A stretch of 20,994 nt of DNA from Candidatus Shapirobacteria bacterium UBA1435 (GTDB taxonomy: Bacteria; Patescibacteriota; Microgenomatia; UBA12405). The notes under the pieces were generated by a model. That model made no database searches, had not been told where the DNA came from, and saw nothing but the letters and a program-made list of their open reading frames with translations. How positions within the stretch are numbered: the stretch's first letter is position 1; every line of letters starts with the position of its first letter. The position numbers and the translations under genes were made by a program. Location of the stretch: contig DCTR01000009.1 in NCBI GenBank assembly GCA_002329385.1, positions 1-20,994 of the forward strand, given 5' to 3'. This document shows positions 7,410 to 15,849 of this stretch, piece after piece.

Positions 7410-7652
7410 GAGAACAGAGATGATATTTTTACCGAATTTTTTCGAAAAATCAACTATACCATCCCGAAGAGAGTAGATGGTGAAGTCCTTGCCGGTTTTG
7501 GTGCCGGGGCCGGCGTGGAATCTGGAGCCGACTTGGCGGACAATGATCTGTCCAGTTTTTATTTTTTGACCGCCAAAGGCCTTAATTCCCCGCCTTTGAC
7601 CGGGTCGATTGGTTTTTTGGTTGGTTTTTCCTTGTGATTTGGTATGCGCCAT
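7401..7652 (-). CDS. rpmA: 50S ribosomal protein L27
   Basis: An 83-residue large-subunit protein near the peptidyl-transferase centre. It begins MAHTKSQGKT, close to the bacterial MAHKKG start, and continues with GIKAFGGQ, the conserved IIVRQ-G core, and FHAGPGTKTGKDFTIYSL. The N-terminal loop (residues 5-22) is richer in Thr/Gln/Asn than usual. There is no N-terminal extension needing proteolysis, unlike Firmicutes. It lies 8 nt after rplU and has no Shine-Dalgarno site, so it is probably translated from the rplU message. Confidence 0.95.
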   Translation of the reverse strand: MAHTKSQGKTNQKTNRPGQRRGIKAFGGQKIKTGQIIVRQVGSRFHAGPGTKTGKDFTIYSLRDGIVDFSKKFGKNIISVLKS

Positions 7653-7660
7653 GGGTTTGG

Positions 7661-7981
7661 TTAGTTGGAAATAACAATCTTGTTAATCTGAATGTCGGTT
7701 AGCTGGTGACGGAAGCCCATAGTTTTTCGGTAACGTGATTTGGCTTTGTATTTGAAGACGCGCATTTTTTTGGCTGGATAAGATTTGATGACTTTAAATT
7801 CGACACTGGCCTTGGGGACAGTCGGCTGGCCGATGGTTACATTATCATCATCGGCAACGAGGAGGACTTGGTCGGTGGTGGATGTCTCGCCATCTTTAAG
7901 GCCAAGAGAATTAACGGTGATTTTTTGGTTTTCCTGGACTTCGTATTGGCTGCCGGCAAAGCTAATGATGGCGTATTTCAT
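7661..7981 (-). CDS. rplU: 50S ribosomal protein L21
   Basis: A 106-residue large-subunit protein. The N-terminal MKYAIISFAGSQYEV and the C-terminal block with KYKAKSRYRKTMGFRHQLT are diagnostic (the GHRQ-like RNA-binding stretch is GFRHQ here). It is the first gene of an rplU-rpmA pair, the usual order in bacteria, driven by the strongest promoter in the window. Only 8 nt lie between the -10 and the ATG. Confidence 0.96.
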   Translation of the reverse strand: MKYAIISFAGSQYEVQENQKITVNSLGLKDGETSTTDQVLLVADDDNVTIGQPTVPKASVEFKVIKSYPAKKMRVFKYKAKSRYRKTMGFRHQLTDIQINKIVISN

Positions 7982-7989
7982 ACCTGGAG

Positions 7990-8017
7990 ATTATAGCATG
8001 AGAGTTAAATTTTACAA
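7990..8017 (-). promoter_or_regulatory. Strong promoter of rplU-rpmA
   Basis: On the minus strand -35 TTGTAA (8017-8012), a 16-bp spacer and a perfect extended -10 TGC-TATAAT (-10 at 7995-7990). The -10 ends 8 nt before the rplU ATG, so the transcript would have a leader of about 1-2 nt. A partial AGG occurs just before the ATG. Confidence 0.75.
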
Positions 8018-8021
8018 GAAA

Positions 8022-9023
8022 TTAGTTTGAATTTATGATTCCGATTGAAAAGAGCAGGGAGATAATCGACGACCCGCCGACAGACAAAAAAGGCAGAGGT
8101 ATGCCAGTGACGGGCAAAAGGCCGAGGTTCATGCCGATGTTAATAAAGGTTTGTGCCCAGATCTGGATAGTGACGCCGAGGGTAAAGAGAAAAAGGGGGC
8201 GATTATTGGTGACAGAAAACGTTTTTTTTAACAGTGAGATCAGTAGAACAAAATAGGCGGCGAGGACAAGGAATATGCCAAGGAAACCGGTTTCTTCGGC
8301 GGTGGCTGAAATTATAAAGTCGGTGTGTTTTTCTGGAAGAAATAATAATTGCCCTTGTGTGCCTTTTTTGTATCCCCTGCCAAAAAGACCACCCGAACCG
8401 ACAGCAATTTTTGATTGGATGACGTTATAGCCTTGACCGAGAGGGTCGTTGGAGGGGTCGAGGAAGTTGACGATACGTTGTTTTTGGTAATCGTGAAGCA
8501 TTTTGGCCCAGATCAGTGGTGAGGAGGCGGCGAGGACGAACAAAAAGATAAGGCCGAGTTTGAGGATTTTTGGGTTAAATAGGACTAGCGGTGTGATTAA
8601 AAGAGCAACCGACATGGCGCTGCCAAGGTCGGGTTGCCAGAGGATAATTAGGACAGGGATGGCCAGAAGCCAGGTTTGCTTTTCGTGGCTTAAAAACAGC
8701 ATCAGCAAGGGTTTGGAAGCCTCGGAAGGCTGGAAGGAGAACTGGCCAATGTCCAACCACCGCCTTGAGCCGCGAGTGATGTTGTTGATGCTGATTGGCA
8801 AAAGCAAGAGAACACAACTGATGATAAACAGATACCATCTGATGATATAGGTGCGTTGAGGGCTTATCTGTCGTCCGATTTGCATGGCGATTAGGCCGAT
8901 AAACCAAGAAAGCAGTTGTTTTGGCAGATAGCTTGGAGCAATCGAACTAACCATAAGGATGTTAAAACAAAACAAAACAAATAGCGGGATCCAGAGAGTT
9001 AGGTTGCGGCCGGGAGAAGGCAT
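8022..9023 (-). CDS. rodA: RodA-type SEDS peptidoglycan glycosyltransferase
   Basis: A 333-residue multi-pass membrane protein (about ten hydrophobic segments) that polymerises lipid II into glycan strands during elongation. Family motifs are in order: RGSRRWLDIG and FSFQPSE, WQPDLGSA, the loop LHDYQKQRIVNFLDP and GQGYNVIQSKIAVGSGG with FGRGYKKGTQ, then LPEKHTDFIISATAEETGFLG carrying the catalytic Asp, and GIPLPFLSVGGSS near the end. QGYNVIQSKIA and LPEKHTDFI favour RodA over FtsW. The partner class B penicillin-binding protein is not in the window. It lies 39 nt upstream of ileS (end to start) but is transcribed after it. The start at 9023 has no Shine-Dalgarno site; TAAAAT lies 9 nt upstream. 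Confidence 0.94.
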   Translation of the reverse strand: MPSPGRNLTLWIPLFVLFCFNILMVSSIAPSYLPKQLLSWFIGLIAMQIGRQISPQRTYIIRWYLFIISCVLLLLPISINNITRGSRRWLDIGQFSFQPSEASKPLLMLFLSHEKQTWLLAIPVLIILWQPDLGSAMSVALLITPLVLFNPKILKLGLIFLFVLAASSPLIWAKMLHDYQKQRIVNFLDPSNDPLGQGYNVIQSKIAVGSGGLFGRGYKKGTQGQLLFLPEKHTDFIISATAEETGFLGIFLVLAAYFVLLISLLKKTFSVTNNRPLFLFTLGVTIQIWAQTFINIGMNLGLLPVTGIPLPFLSVGGSSIISLLFSIGIINSN

Positions 9024-9062
9024 AATAGCTTTATTTTAGCGACTGGCGACGGAAAAGACAGT

Positions 9063-11846
9063 TTAAACTTTTTGAATGCTTAGGGAGTCGGATGGTTCGA
9101 TGGATATAGCGACAGTTTTGGATAGAATTTCGGCTTCAAACTGTTTGGGCCAAGAAGGGGCAAATATTTTTATTTTGTCGCTGACTCTTAATGAGTTTTC
9201 TTTCCTTAGGACTTGGATTTTTCTGACCAAATCACGATATTCCCCTTCGGCGATCAGGTCGGGGGTTAGATTGGTGTCAAGAGTGATCCGGAGGCCGTTG
9301 TTGGAAGCTTTGGCAAAAGTGAGACTTTTGACGTTCGTCTCTTGGGCAATTAAATCCGCCATTGGCGGAGAAATGTCAGACGGCGAGCTAATGATGGCAC
9401 GGGACAGCGGCTGACGAATCTTAATACCCGATTGCTGACGTTGGGCGTGAATGGCTTGGCAAATAGATCTGGCCTGTGCCATTTCGGTTTCAAGAGAGGT
9501 ATTTATTTGCTGACGGTTTGCCATCGGCCACGATTGGAGATGTACCGACGACCCGGTGTGGCCGGCTAGGTTTTGGAAGATAGTTTCGGCAATAAAGGGA
9601 GCGACGGGAGAGACCAGGACGGACAGTTGATAAAAACAGTGATAGAGCAGTTGGTAATTATCGGTGCGTTCGCGGCAGCGGCGGATGTACCAGGTGGAGA
9701 GATCGTTGACGAAGTCTTCGATGGCTTTAGTGAACCGGGAAGTGGAGAACTTTTCCAGATAATTGGTGCAGGTGTCGATGGTGCTGTTTAGACGGGAGAG
9801 AAGCCACTGGTCGATGATGTTTGTTGGAGGTAAATTGGCATCGGGAGAAATTGTTGACGGCTGCCAGTCGGTTAGATTGGCGTGCTGAGTGAAGAAACGG
9901 TACGAGTTCCAGAGGATGAGAAAAAATTCACGCTTGACCTGATCGGCGATGTTATAACCGAAGTTGACGTTGGTGTATGGTTTTTGCTGGCAATAAACCC
10001 ATCGCATGGCATCGGCGCCCATTTTTTCGACGGCTTCGTCGAACGGAATGCCATTTTTTTTGGTTTTACTCATCCTCTCCCCTTTTTCGTCGCGAACCTC
10101 GGCGTGGGAAACGACGTTTTTGTAGGGGGCGGTGTTTTCGAAGGTAACGCTAAAAAATAACATGGAATAAAACCAGAGGCGGATTTGTTCGATCATTTCC
10201 AAGACAAGATCGGCGGGGAACCACTTTTGCCAGTAGGTTTTGTCTTCCAGGTATTTAAGGGTGGAAAAAGGGACAACTCCGGCGTCCAACCAGCAGTCGC
10301 CAACATCGGTTATTCTTTTAACCGGTTGGTGGCATTTTGGACAACTGATTTCTATTTCGTCAATCCATGGTCGATGAAGGGAAGGTAGTTTGTCGACTTT
10401 TTCTGGATGTATGGCTAATTTTTTGAGTTCCTCTTCGCCACCGATAACGGTCAGGTGGCCACAGGAACAGGGGTAGAAAGGAAGGGAAAGGCCGTAAAAG
10501 CGTTTGCGACTAATCATCCAGTCTTCCATTGAGTCGAGCCAGTTAACCATGCGACGATAAGTGTATTTTGGGTGCCAGTCGACTTTTTTGATGGCTTGTT
10601 TAAGCAGGGGCTTAATCGGTTCGGAGAGAATATACCAGCTGTCTTCGAGACGGAAGAGACATTTAGTCTTGCAGCGCCAGCAATGGGGATAACGGTGGCT
10701 GATGGTTTCGGTTTTGAAAAGCAGATGGTTGTTTTTCAAGTGGCTGATAACCTGGCTGGCGACGTCGTGGGCATATTTACCGGACAAGTCACCGAAGCCG
10801 TCGACAAAATATCCCCTCTCATCCAAAGGGGCAATCATTTCTGAACCAAGCGATTTGCCTAACTCATAATCCTCTTGTCCGCAACCAGGAGCGATGTGGA
10901 CGATGCCGGAGCCTTCTTTGGGATCTACCATGTCCCACTGAACGACGTAGTGGCGGATATCTTTTTGGGCCGGGATGTCGTAGAGGGATTGGTATTCAAG
11001 GTTGAGAAGAAAGTTGGAGTCGATGGGTTCTAGGTTGGTTAGACCAAGTCGATTTGCTGATGTTTGGGCAAGATAGATAATGTCGTCATTGAGGTAGGCT
11101 TTGACGTAGGGGTGGTGGGTGTTGATGGCCAATAGGACGTTGGCCGATAGTGTCCAGGGGGTGGTTGTCCAGGCGAGAAGATATTCGTTTTGGCGGTTGG
11201 TGATTTTGAATTTAACATAGACCGAAGTGTCGGTAATCTCTTTGTAGCCGTCAGCTTCTTCGTGTTGAGACAAACCGGTTTCGCATCGAGGACACCAGGT
11301 GGTGGCGCTTTTCTTTTTGACCAACCAGCCCCTTTGCCAGACAGTCTTGAGGAAATGCCAAATATAAAGGTTGTTGGTTTTGGACATGGTGTAGTAGGAA
11401 TTTTCCCAATCCATAAACATACCCAGCCTTTTTGACTGCTCGGTTTGAATGGCAGCGAACTTGTTGACTCGCGATTGACAGGCCAGGGTGAATTTGTCCA
11501 GCCCGAAGTCCTGAATATCCTTTTTTGAGTTAAAGCCAGCTTCTTTTTCGACCTCGACCTCGACCCACAATCCTTGACAGTCAAATCCGTTTTGAAACCT
11601 TTGGGCAAAACCTTGGGAGTTTTTGAAGCGCTGGAAGACATCTTTTAGGGTGCGGCCGCGAGCGTGGTGAACACCCATGGGGTTGTTGGCGGTAATCGGC
11701 CCGTCGATAAAAGAAAAAGTTTTGTCGGATTTTAGGTTACGCGAGAGATATTTTTTGACGATATCATTGGTTTGCCAAAACTCCAGGATATCTTTTTCCA
11801 TTTTGGGTAAGTCCAGATTGGGGGTTAGTTCTGTAAAGTAAGCCAT
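9063..11846 (-). CDS. ileS: Isoleucyl-tRNA synthetase
   Basis: A 927-residue class I synthetase charging tRNA-Ile. The HIGH region is PMGVHHARG (residues 56-64). KMSKS is RMSKT (591-595). The CP1 editing domain shows TTTPWTLSANV and GSGIVHIAPGCGQEDY, with the acidic residue used in proofreading. The C-terminal anticodon-binding part shows WYIRRCRERTDN. Paired cysteines (WCPRCETG, HCWRCKTKC, CPKCHQ) suggest zinc sites. The conserved GWDCHGLP stretch reads GFDCQGLWVEVEVEKE, a divergent form. The ATG at 11846 lies 7 nt after a TATTAT and directly behind an intrinsic terminator, so expression may depend on read-through or on that -10. Confidence 0.96.
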   Translation of the reverse strand: MAYFTELTPNLDLPKMEKDILEFWQTNDIVKKYLSRNLKSDKTFSFIDGPITANNPMGVHHARGRTLKDVFQRFKNSQGFAQRFQNGFDCQGLWVEVEVEKEAGFNSKKDIQDFGLDKFTLACQSRVNKFAAIQTEQSKRLGMFMDWENSYYTMSKTNNLYIWHFLKTVWQRGWLVKKKSATTWCPRCETGLSQHEEADGYKEITDTSVYVKFKITNRQNEYLLAWTTTPWTLSANVLLAINTHHPYVKAYLNDDIIYLAQTSANRLGLTNLEPIDSNFLLNLEYQSLYDIPAQKDIRHYVVQWDMVDPKEGSGIVHIAPGCGQEDYELGKSLGSEMIAPLDERGYFVDGFGDLSGKYAHDVASQVISHLKNNHLLFKTETISHRYPHCWRCKTKCLFRLEDSWYILSEPIKPLLKQAIKKVDWHPKYTYRRMVNWLDSMEDWMISRKRFYGLSLPFYPCSCGHLTVIGGEEELKKLAIHPEKVDKLPSLHRPWIDEIEISCPKCHQPVKRITDVGDCWLDAGVVPFSTLKYLEDKTYWQKWFPADLVLEMIEQIRLWFYSMLFFSVTFENTAPYKNVVSHAEVRDEKGERMSKTKKNGIPFDEAVEKMGADAMRWVYCQQKPYTNVNFGYNIADQVKREFFLILWNSYRFFTQHANLTDWQPSTISPDANLPPTNIIDQWLLSRLNSTIDTCTNYLEKFSTSRFTKAIEDFVNDLSTWYIRRCRERTDNYQLLYHCFYQLSVLVSPVAPFIAETIFQNLAGHTGSSVHLQSWPMANRQQINTSLETEMAQARSICQAIHAQRQQSGIKIRQPLSRAIISSPSDISPPMADLIAQETNVKSLTFAKASNNGLRITLDTNLTPDLIAEGEYRDLVRKIQVLRKENSLRVSDKIKIFAPSWPKQFEAEILSKTVAISIEPSDSLSIQKV

Positions 11847-11853
11847 GTTTTAG

Positions 11854-11859
11854 ATAATA
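11854..11859 (-). promoter_or_regulatory. Possible leaderless -10 of ileS
   Basis: Minus-strand TATTAT lies 7 nt before the ileS ATG and coincides with the T tract of the terminator. No acceptable -35 is found upstream, so it may simply be part of the T tract. Confidence 0.3.
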
Positions 11860-11885
11860 AAAAATCCTTCACTAGGAAGGATTTT
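11856..11885 (-). terminator. Intrinsic terminator upstream of ileS
   Basis: Minus-strand arms AAAATCCTTC and GAAGGATTTT form a 10-bp stem around a 5-nt loop, followed by a tract of Ts. The + strand lacks a T tract after the hairpin, so it is one-directional. It would end the ftsZ operon transcript and also any RNA from the internal promoter. Confidence 0.75.
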
Positions 11886-11953
11886 GGCGGCCGCAACTTT
11901 CCGGAGAAACCGGAGGGCGGCTAAGGAATAATAATCCAAAAAAGCATTAAGTT

Positions 11954-11981
11954 ATTATACAATAGTCGAAAAAGAGGGCAA
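11954..11981 (-). promoter_or_regulatory. Promoter between ftsZ and ileS
   Basis: Minus-strand -35 TTGCCC (11981-11976), 16-bp spacer, perfect -10 TATAAT (11959-11954). It begins just past the ftsZ stop codon and points towards ileS, about 100 nt before its start. This is the only good promoter here with a long leader. Confidence 0.6.
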
Positions 11982-11982
11982 G

Positions 11983-13143
11983 CTATTTGTTTTTGCGGAG
12001 GAAGGCTGGGATGTCAAACTCATCTTCGATGCTGACTCCGCTGGGGACTTCGGTGCCGGCGAGGAATTTGTCGATCTGGTCGGTGGAGAGTTTGGTCGGT
12101 TCGGTGGTAGCCAAGGGCAGAGGCGGTGGAGATTCGATGTTTTTTTGAACGACTGCTTTTTTGGATTGGAATAAGCGCGAGCGGCTTTCATCGAAACCGG
12201 TAGCGATAACGGTGATTTTGATGGTGTCTTTGAGTTCATTGTCGATGGTGGCGCCAAAGATGATATTGGCGTCAGGGGCGGTGCGGCTGGTGACAGTTTG
12301 GGCGGCTTGTTCGATTTCGGCCATGGTCAGGTCGGGGCCACCGGCAATGTTGATGAGCACTCCCCTAGCGCCTTCGATGTCAACTTCGATAATTGGTGAT
12401 TGGATGGCGGATTCGACCGCTTTTTTGGCTTTATCTTCACCGGAGGCCTCACCCACACCCATAAGTGCCGAGCCGGCATCACTCATTATTGACCTAATAT
12501 CGGCAAAATCAAGATTGATCAACCCGGGATTGGTGATTAGATCGGCTATGGCCTTAGTCCCTTTATGGAGGACGGAGTCAGCAACTTTAAAGGCTTCGAT
12601 AAGGGTGGTTTTGTCGTTGACAATTTCCATAACTTTCTGGTTGGGAATGACAATTAGGGTGTCAACATTTTTTTTGAGTTGAGCGATGCCTTCTTCGGCG
12701 TTGGTCATTCGTCTGGTGCCCTCAAAGAGGAAAGGCTTGGTGACGACGGCGATGGTTAAAATCCCCAATTCTTTTTTGGCGATTTCGGCGATGACGGGGG
12801 CGGCGCCGGTACAAGTTCCGCCACCCATACCACCGGTAATAAAAACCATGTCGGTGTCTTCAAGGATTTCTTTAATCCGGTCTTTTGATTCTTTGGCTGC
12901 TTCTTCGCCGATTTTCGGATTACCGCCGGCGCCAAGTCCTTTGGTTAGTCTTTCGCCCAGCTGAATTTTGACCGGAGCAAGAGAATTAAGTAGGGCTTGA
13001 GAATCGGTGTTGACGGAGACAAATTCGACCCCCTTAATGTTGTCTTCATTAACCATGGAATTGACGGCGTTGTTACCGCCGCCGCCAACCCCCATGACTT
13101 TAATTTTGGCAAACTGACCAGATAGAGTTTTGATTAGACCCAT
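11983..13143 (-). CDS. ftsZ: Cell-division GTPase FtsZ
   Basis: A 386-residue tubulin-like protein that polymerises into the division ring. The N-terminal [11 protein letters not shown] nucleotide-binding stretch, EFVSVNTD, the tubulin signature [12 protein letters not shown] (Cys111 replaces the second Gly of the usual GGGTGTG), and the T7 loop region [12 protein letters not shown] are present. The synergy-type NIIFGA follows. The C-terminal tail ends [10 protein letters not shown], matching the FtsA-binding peptide DIPAFLRKQ, after a short variable linker rich in Pro and Thr. It begins 1 nt after ftsA, with no Shine-Dalgarno site, so translation is probably coupled. A terminator follows 98 nt downstream. 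Confidence 0.97.
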   Translation of the reverse strand: MGLIKTLSGQFAKIKVMGVGGGGNNAVNSMVNEDNIKGVEFVSVNTDSQALLNSLAPVKIQLGERLTKGLGAGGNPKIGEEAAKESKDRIKEILEDTDMVFITGGMGGGTCTGAAPVIAEIAKKELGILTIAVVTKPFLFEGTRRMTNAEEGIAQLKKNVDTLIVIPNQKVMEIVNDKTTLIEAFKVADSVLHKGTKAIADLITNPGLINLDFADIRSIMSDAGSALMGVGEASGEDKAKKAVESAIQSPIIEVDIEGARGVLINIAGGPDLTMAEIEQAAQTVTSRTAPDANIIFGATIDNELKDTIKITVIATGFDESRSRLFQSKKAVVQKNIESPPPLPLATTEPTKLSTDQIDKFLAGTEVPSGVSIEDEFDIPAFLRKNK

Positions 13144-13144
13144 G

Positions 13145-14389
13145 TTATGGCAAAATTGGTTCTAATATACTTTTGATACGACCGAAAAATCCACCCAGAT
13201 TAATCTTTTTGTGGGGACCTTGATTTTGGGGAATGATTTTTTCGTCTTTGGCGTAGAGAAGCAGACCAACGGCGCTAGTGTAGCTTGGGTTTAAGATATC
13301 ATCGACTACACCGCCAATTTTGGGCGGAGAGGCGATGCGTAAGGGGGTGGGAATGACTTTTTGGGCAGTTTCGACAACTTGAGTGGTTTGGGCGCCACCA
13401 CCAGTTAGAACAATACCGGCCGGGATAAGTGGCTTATAGCCGCTTTCGTCGATTTTGGTGTTTACCAGATCAAAAATTTCTTCGAGCCGGGGTTTGATAA
13501 TACCGGTAACGGCGGTTTGGATGGAAATTTTTTTGGAGTTGCCACTAAGGCCGAGACTGGCCAAGTCGAGTTCGTCTTCGTATTTTTTGTTTTCGACGAT
13601 TTTGGTCAGTCTGATTTTTAGTTTTTCAGCATCGTCGATGGTAAAACGAAGACCGATGGCTAGGTCATTGGTGATATTGTTGGCCCCCACCGGAATGACG
13701 GTAGAGTAGACCGGAGAACTTTCGCAAAAGAGGGTGATGGACGTATTAGAGCCACCGATGTCGACCAGGGCTACCCCAAGCTCTTTCTCGGTGTTGGTGA
13801 GTGCGGCTTTGGCACAGGAGAAACCCGAATAAACAAGCTGATCAATATTGACACCGACGTCGTCAAGGCATTTTTTGAGGTTTTTGATGGCTGGAGAGGA
13901 AGCGAGAATAATGTGGGTTTCAACTTCTAGCCGTTGGCCATTCATGCCAATGGGATCGACGATGCCATCCTGGCCATCGACCGAGAAAACCCTCGGAATG
14001 ACGTGGAGGATTTCTTTGCCGGGGGGTAAAGAGACAGTTTTGGCGGATTCAATCGCACGATTAATATCGCTGGCAATGATTTCGGAGTTGGGGTTGGAGA
14101 TGGCGACGACACCTTTGGAGTTGATTGATTCCAGATGGGGGGCGCAGATGGAAACGAAAGCGTTGTTGATTTGGAACCCGGCCATCCTTTCGGCGGCTTC
14201 GATGCTTTGGATAATGGTTTTGGTGGCCTGTTCAATGTCGACTATCTGGCCCTTGCGAAAGCCGAGAGCGGGAATTGAAGAAACGGCAAGGATGTTTAGG
14301 CGGTCTTCAGTTTCAAAATATTGTCCTATGATGGTGGTTATTTTGGTTGTGCCAAGATCGATTCCGCTAATTATTTTTGAGTGTGGCAT
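13145..14389 (-). CDS. ftsA: Cell-division protein FtsA
   Basis: A 414-residue actin-like ATPase that tethers FtsZ to the membrane. The phosphate-1 loop GIDLGTTKI is at the start, the SHS2/1C domain follows (VDIEQATKTIIQSIEAAERMAG), then the second ATP site VDIGGSNTSITLF and the adenosine motif GIVLTGGGAQ. The C-terminal KINLGGFFGRIKSILEPILP is a membrane-targeting amphipathic helix, as in other FtsA proteins. It overlaps the FtsQ-like gene by 23 nt and is 1 nt from ftsZ, the classical ftsQ-ftsA-ftsZ order. The FtsZ tail peptide it should bind is also conserved. Confidence 0.97.
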   Translation of the reverse strand: MPHSKIISGIDLGTTKITTIIGQYFETEDRLNILAVSSIPALGFRKGQIVDIEQATKTIIQSIEAAERMAGFQINNAFVSICAPHLESINSKGVVAISNPNSEIIASDINRAIESAKTVSLPPGKEILHVIPRVFSVDGQDGIVDPIGMNGQRLEVETHIILASSPAIKNLKKCLDDVGVNIDQLVYSGFSCAKAALTNTEKELGVALVDIGGSNTSITLFCESSPVYSTVIPVGANNITNDLAIGLRFTIDDAEKLKIRLTKIVENKKYEDELDLASLGLSGNSKKISIQTAVTGIIKPRLEEIFDLVNTKIDESGYKPLIPAGIVLTGGGAQTTQVVETAQKVIPTPLRIASPPKIGGVVDDILNPSYTSAVGLLLYAKDEKIIPQNQGPHKKINLGGFFGRIKSILEPILP

Positions 14390-14765
14390 AGGGGTGGTTT
14401 AGGCTTAAATCGATAAGTTTTACCCGGTGCAGACTTAAAATTTTTTTGACCTGACCAATCTGCCAGTAGGGATCTTTTTTGGTGGAAAGGATAACTTTGA
14501 CTTGATCGTTTGAGTCATGGTTAATGATATAAAATTCTACCTCTTGTTGGAAGTCTCTGTAATCCATTTTGACAGGATTAATTTGGGCAATTTGGAGTGA
14601 GCGATTCAAGTGATTGAGGAAATCGTTTTTTTGAGAAACCGGGTCGTATGTCTTTTGGTCTGTTTGCGGTGATATCGTCAGGGCAATGGCGATGACGAGG
14701 ATGAGGGATAAGATGAAGAACAAGATGATTTGTTTGGCGTATGATTTAGTAGACTTTTGGGGCAT
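14367..14765 (-). CDS. FtsQ-like short divisome protein
   Basis: A 132-residue bitopic protein: a short basic cytoplasmic tail (MPQKSTKSYAKQ), one membrane segment at about residues 13-31, and an extracellular part of about 100 residues. It lies exactly where ftsQ sits, between murG and ftsA. Its C-terminal section (GQVKKILSLHRVKLIDLSLNHPYATLKNN minus its ends) resembles the end of the FtsQ beta domain, where IDLR precedes a hairpin. The POTRA domain of ordinary FtsQ (about 250-280 residues) has no room here. The assignment rests mainly on position, topology and the IDL-like stretch, so it is a reduced FtsQ or an unrelated replacement. Overlaps: 20 nt with murG, 23 nt with ftsA. Confidence 0.65.
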   Translation of the reverse strand: MPQKSTKSYAKQIILFFILSLILVIAIALTISPQTDQKTYDPVSQKNDFLNHLNRSLQIAQINPVKMDYRDFQQEVEFYIINHDSNDQVKVILSTKKDPYWQIGQVKKILSLHRVKLIDLSLNHPYATLKNN

Positions 14766-15849
14766 GTTGGATTAACCGGTGAATGAGGCGTAGCAGCTTA
14801 TGGTTTTGGGATGGTGGCGTGGTTTGCGGCTGATGGTGGACAGCTAGAAGCTGGTTTATTTTGGCGGTTAGTAGCTTGGGGGTTAATGACAATTGAGGGA
14901 TAATAACAATGGTTTTGGGATGAAGACGTTTGAGCCACCGGGCATTTAACAACTGTTCGTTTTGTTGGGAAAAAGGCAAAGGAATCAGGATAGCTTTTTT
15001 GTCGAGGGCGTCTATCTCTTGGCAGGTGTTGGCTCCCGAGCGGCTGACAACAATATCAGCCTGGTGAAACGCCCAACCGATGTTGTTTTGATCGATATAA
15101 TCAAGCGGTAGGTAGTTGGCGGCAGACAATTTTCGGAAGACGAAAAAGCTTTGCGGGCCGGTTTGGTGGATGACGAAAAACTTTTTAGTCAGGGATGGAA
15201 TGATTGACAGGATGGTGTTGTTGATGGCGGTGGATCCCTGGTTGCCGCCGAGAAAAAGAATGACCGGTTTTTTTGGAGAAGTTTTGGAGAGGGTGGTCGA
15301 TTGGGTAGAAAAAATGGCGGATCTAAGCAAGTTGCCGGTGACAACCGATTTATTGGAAAGGAATCTGGGGATTTTGTTTTGGCTGGGGGCGAAGGAGAGG
15401 GCGATATGTTTGCAGAAAAGACTATTTAGTAAGGTGGAGAGACTGACGGTTAGTGTTTGTTCGTGAGTTAGGGAAGGAATTTTTAAAAAGGCGGCGGCGG
15501 CGATGACCGGAAAGGAAATATAGCCGCCGAAAGAAACGACAATATCTGGTTTGACCCTTTTTAAAAAAAGTAGTGAGCGGAAGAAGGCGGTGATGGTTTT
15601 GGGAATGCCCAAGATGGTTTTTAGTAGACTATTGCGGTCATATTTGCCCCCACGGATGTCAAGATAGCGATTGCCTAAAAGGGGAATAATGGTTTTTTGT
15701 AGATGGGTTTCGTTTTGGTTTAACTGGGAAATATAAAAAACGTGCCATTGGTATTGATGGTCGTTTTGTAGTTGGGTGATTAATTCAATGGCGGGAGTGT
15801 GGTGGTTGCCGGTGATGACGATGTTGGCTGTTGGCCGTTTTATGGTCAT
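14746..15849 (-). CDS. murG: MurG-like UDP-GlcNAc transferase
   Basis: A 367-residue GT-B glycosyltransferase that adds GlcNAc to lipid I to give lipid II on the inner membrane face. The N-terminal loop reads ITGNHHTPA in place of GGTGGHVFPA, so it is divergent. VVSFGGYISFPVIAAA, FLGGNQGSTAIN (GGSQGA in E. coli), QTGPQ, VVSRSGANTCQEIDAL (donor site SRAGA-T--E) and IPLPFSQQNEQLLNA are clear. The open frame extends to 15942, but I start it at ATG 15849, because the Rossmann strand ANIVITG begins eight residues later and the longer version has no family resemblance. Even so it overlaps ftsW by 65 nt. Confidence 0.9.
   Translation of the reverse strand: MTIKRPTANIVITGNHHTPAIELITQLQNDHQYQWHVFYISQLNQNETHLQKTIIPLLGNRYLDIRGGKYDRNSLLKTILGIPKTITAFFRSLLFLKRVKPDIVVSFGGYISFPVIAAAAFLKIPSLTHEQTLTVSLSTLLNSLFCKHIALSFAPSQNKIPRFLSNKSVVTGNLLRSAIFSTQSTTLSKTSPKKPVILFLGGNQGSTAINNTILSIIPSLTKKFFVIHQTGPQSFFVFRKLSAANYLPLDYIDQNNIGWAFHQADIVVSRSGANTCQEIDALDKKAILIPLPFSQQNEQLLNARWLKRLHPKTIVIIPQLSLTPKLLTAKINQLLAVHHQPQTTPPSQNHKLLRLIHRLIQHAPKVY

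Larger units (their letters stand above)
11847..11948 (-). ncRNA. Structured leader or small RNA between ftsZ and ileS
   Basis: A promoter at 11954-11981 would start an RNA near 11947. It can form a compound hairpin with outer arms 11917-11921/11890-11894 (GCCGC/GCGGC) and inner arms 11910-11913/11901-11904 (CCGG/CCGG), then an intrinsic terminator ending about 10 nt before ileS. The products would be a terminated RNA of about 95 nt or a read-through ileS message. The 5' end TTTTGG-ATT could pair with CCAAAATCC of the terminator arm as an anti-terminator. I see no T-box sequence. Confidence 0.5.

Noticed and set aside
11847..11948. T-box riboswitch upstream of ileS
   Set aside because: Context fits, but the leader is only about 100 nt, has no recognisable AGGGTGG-ACCGCG element and no stem I with an Ile specifier loop.
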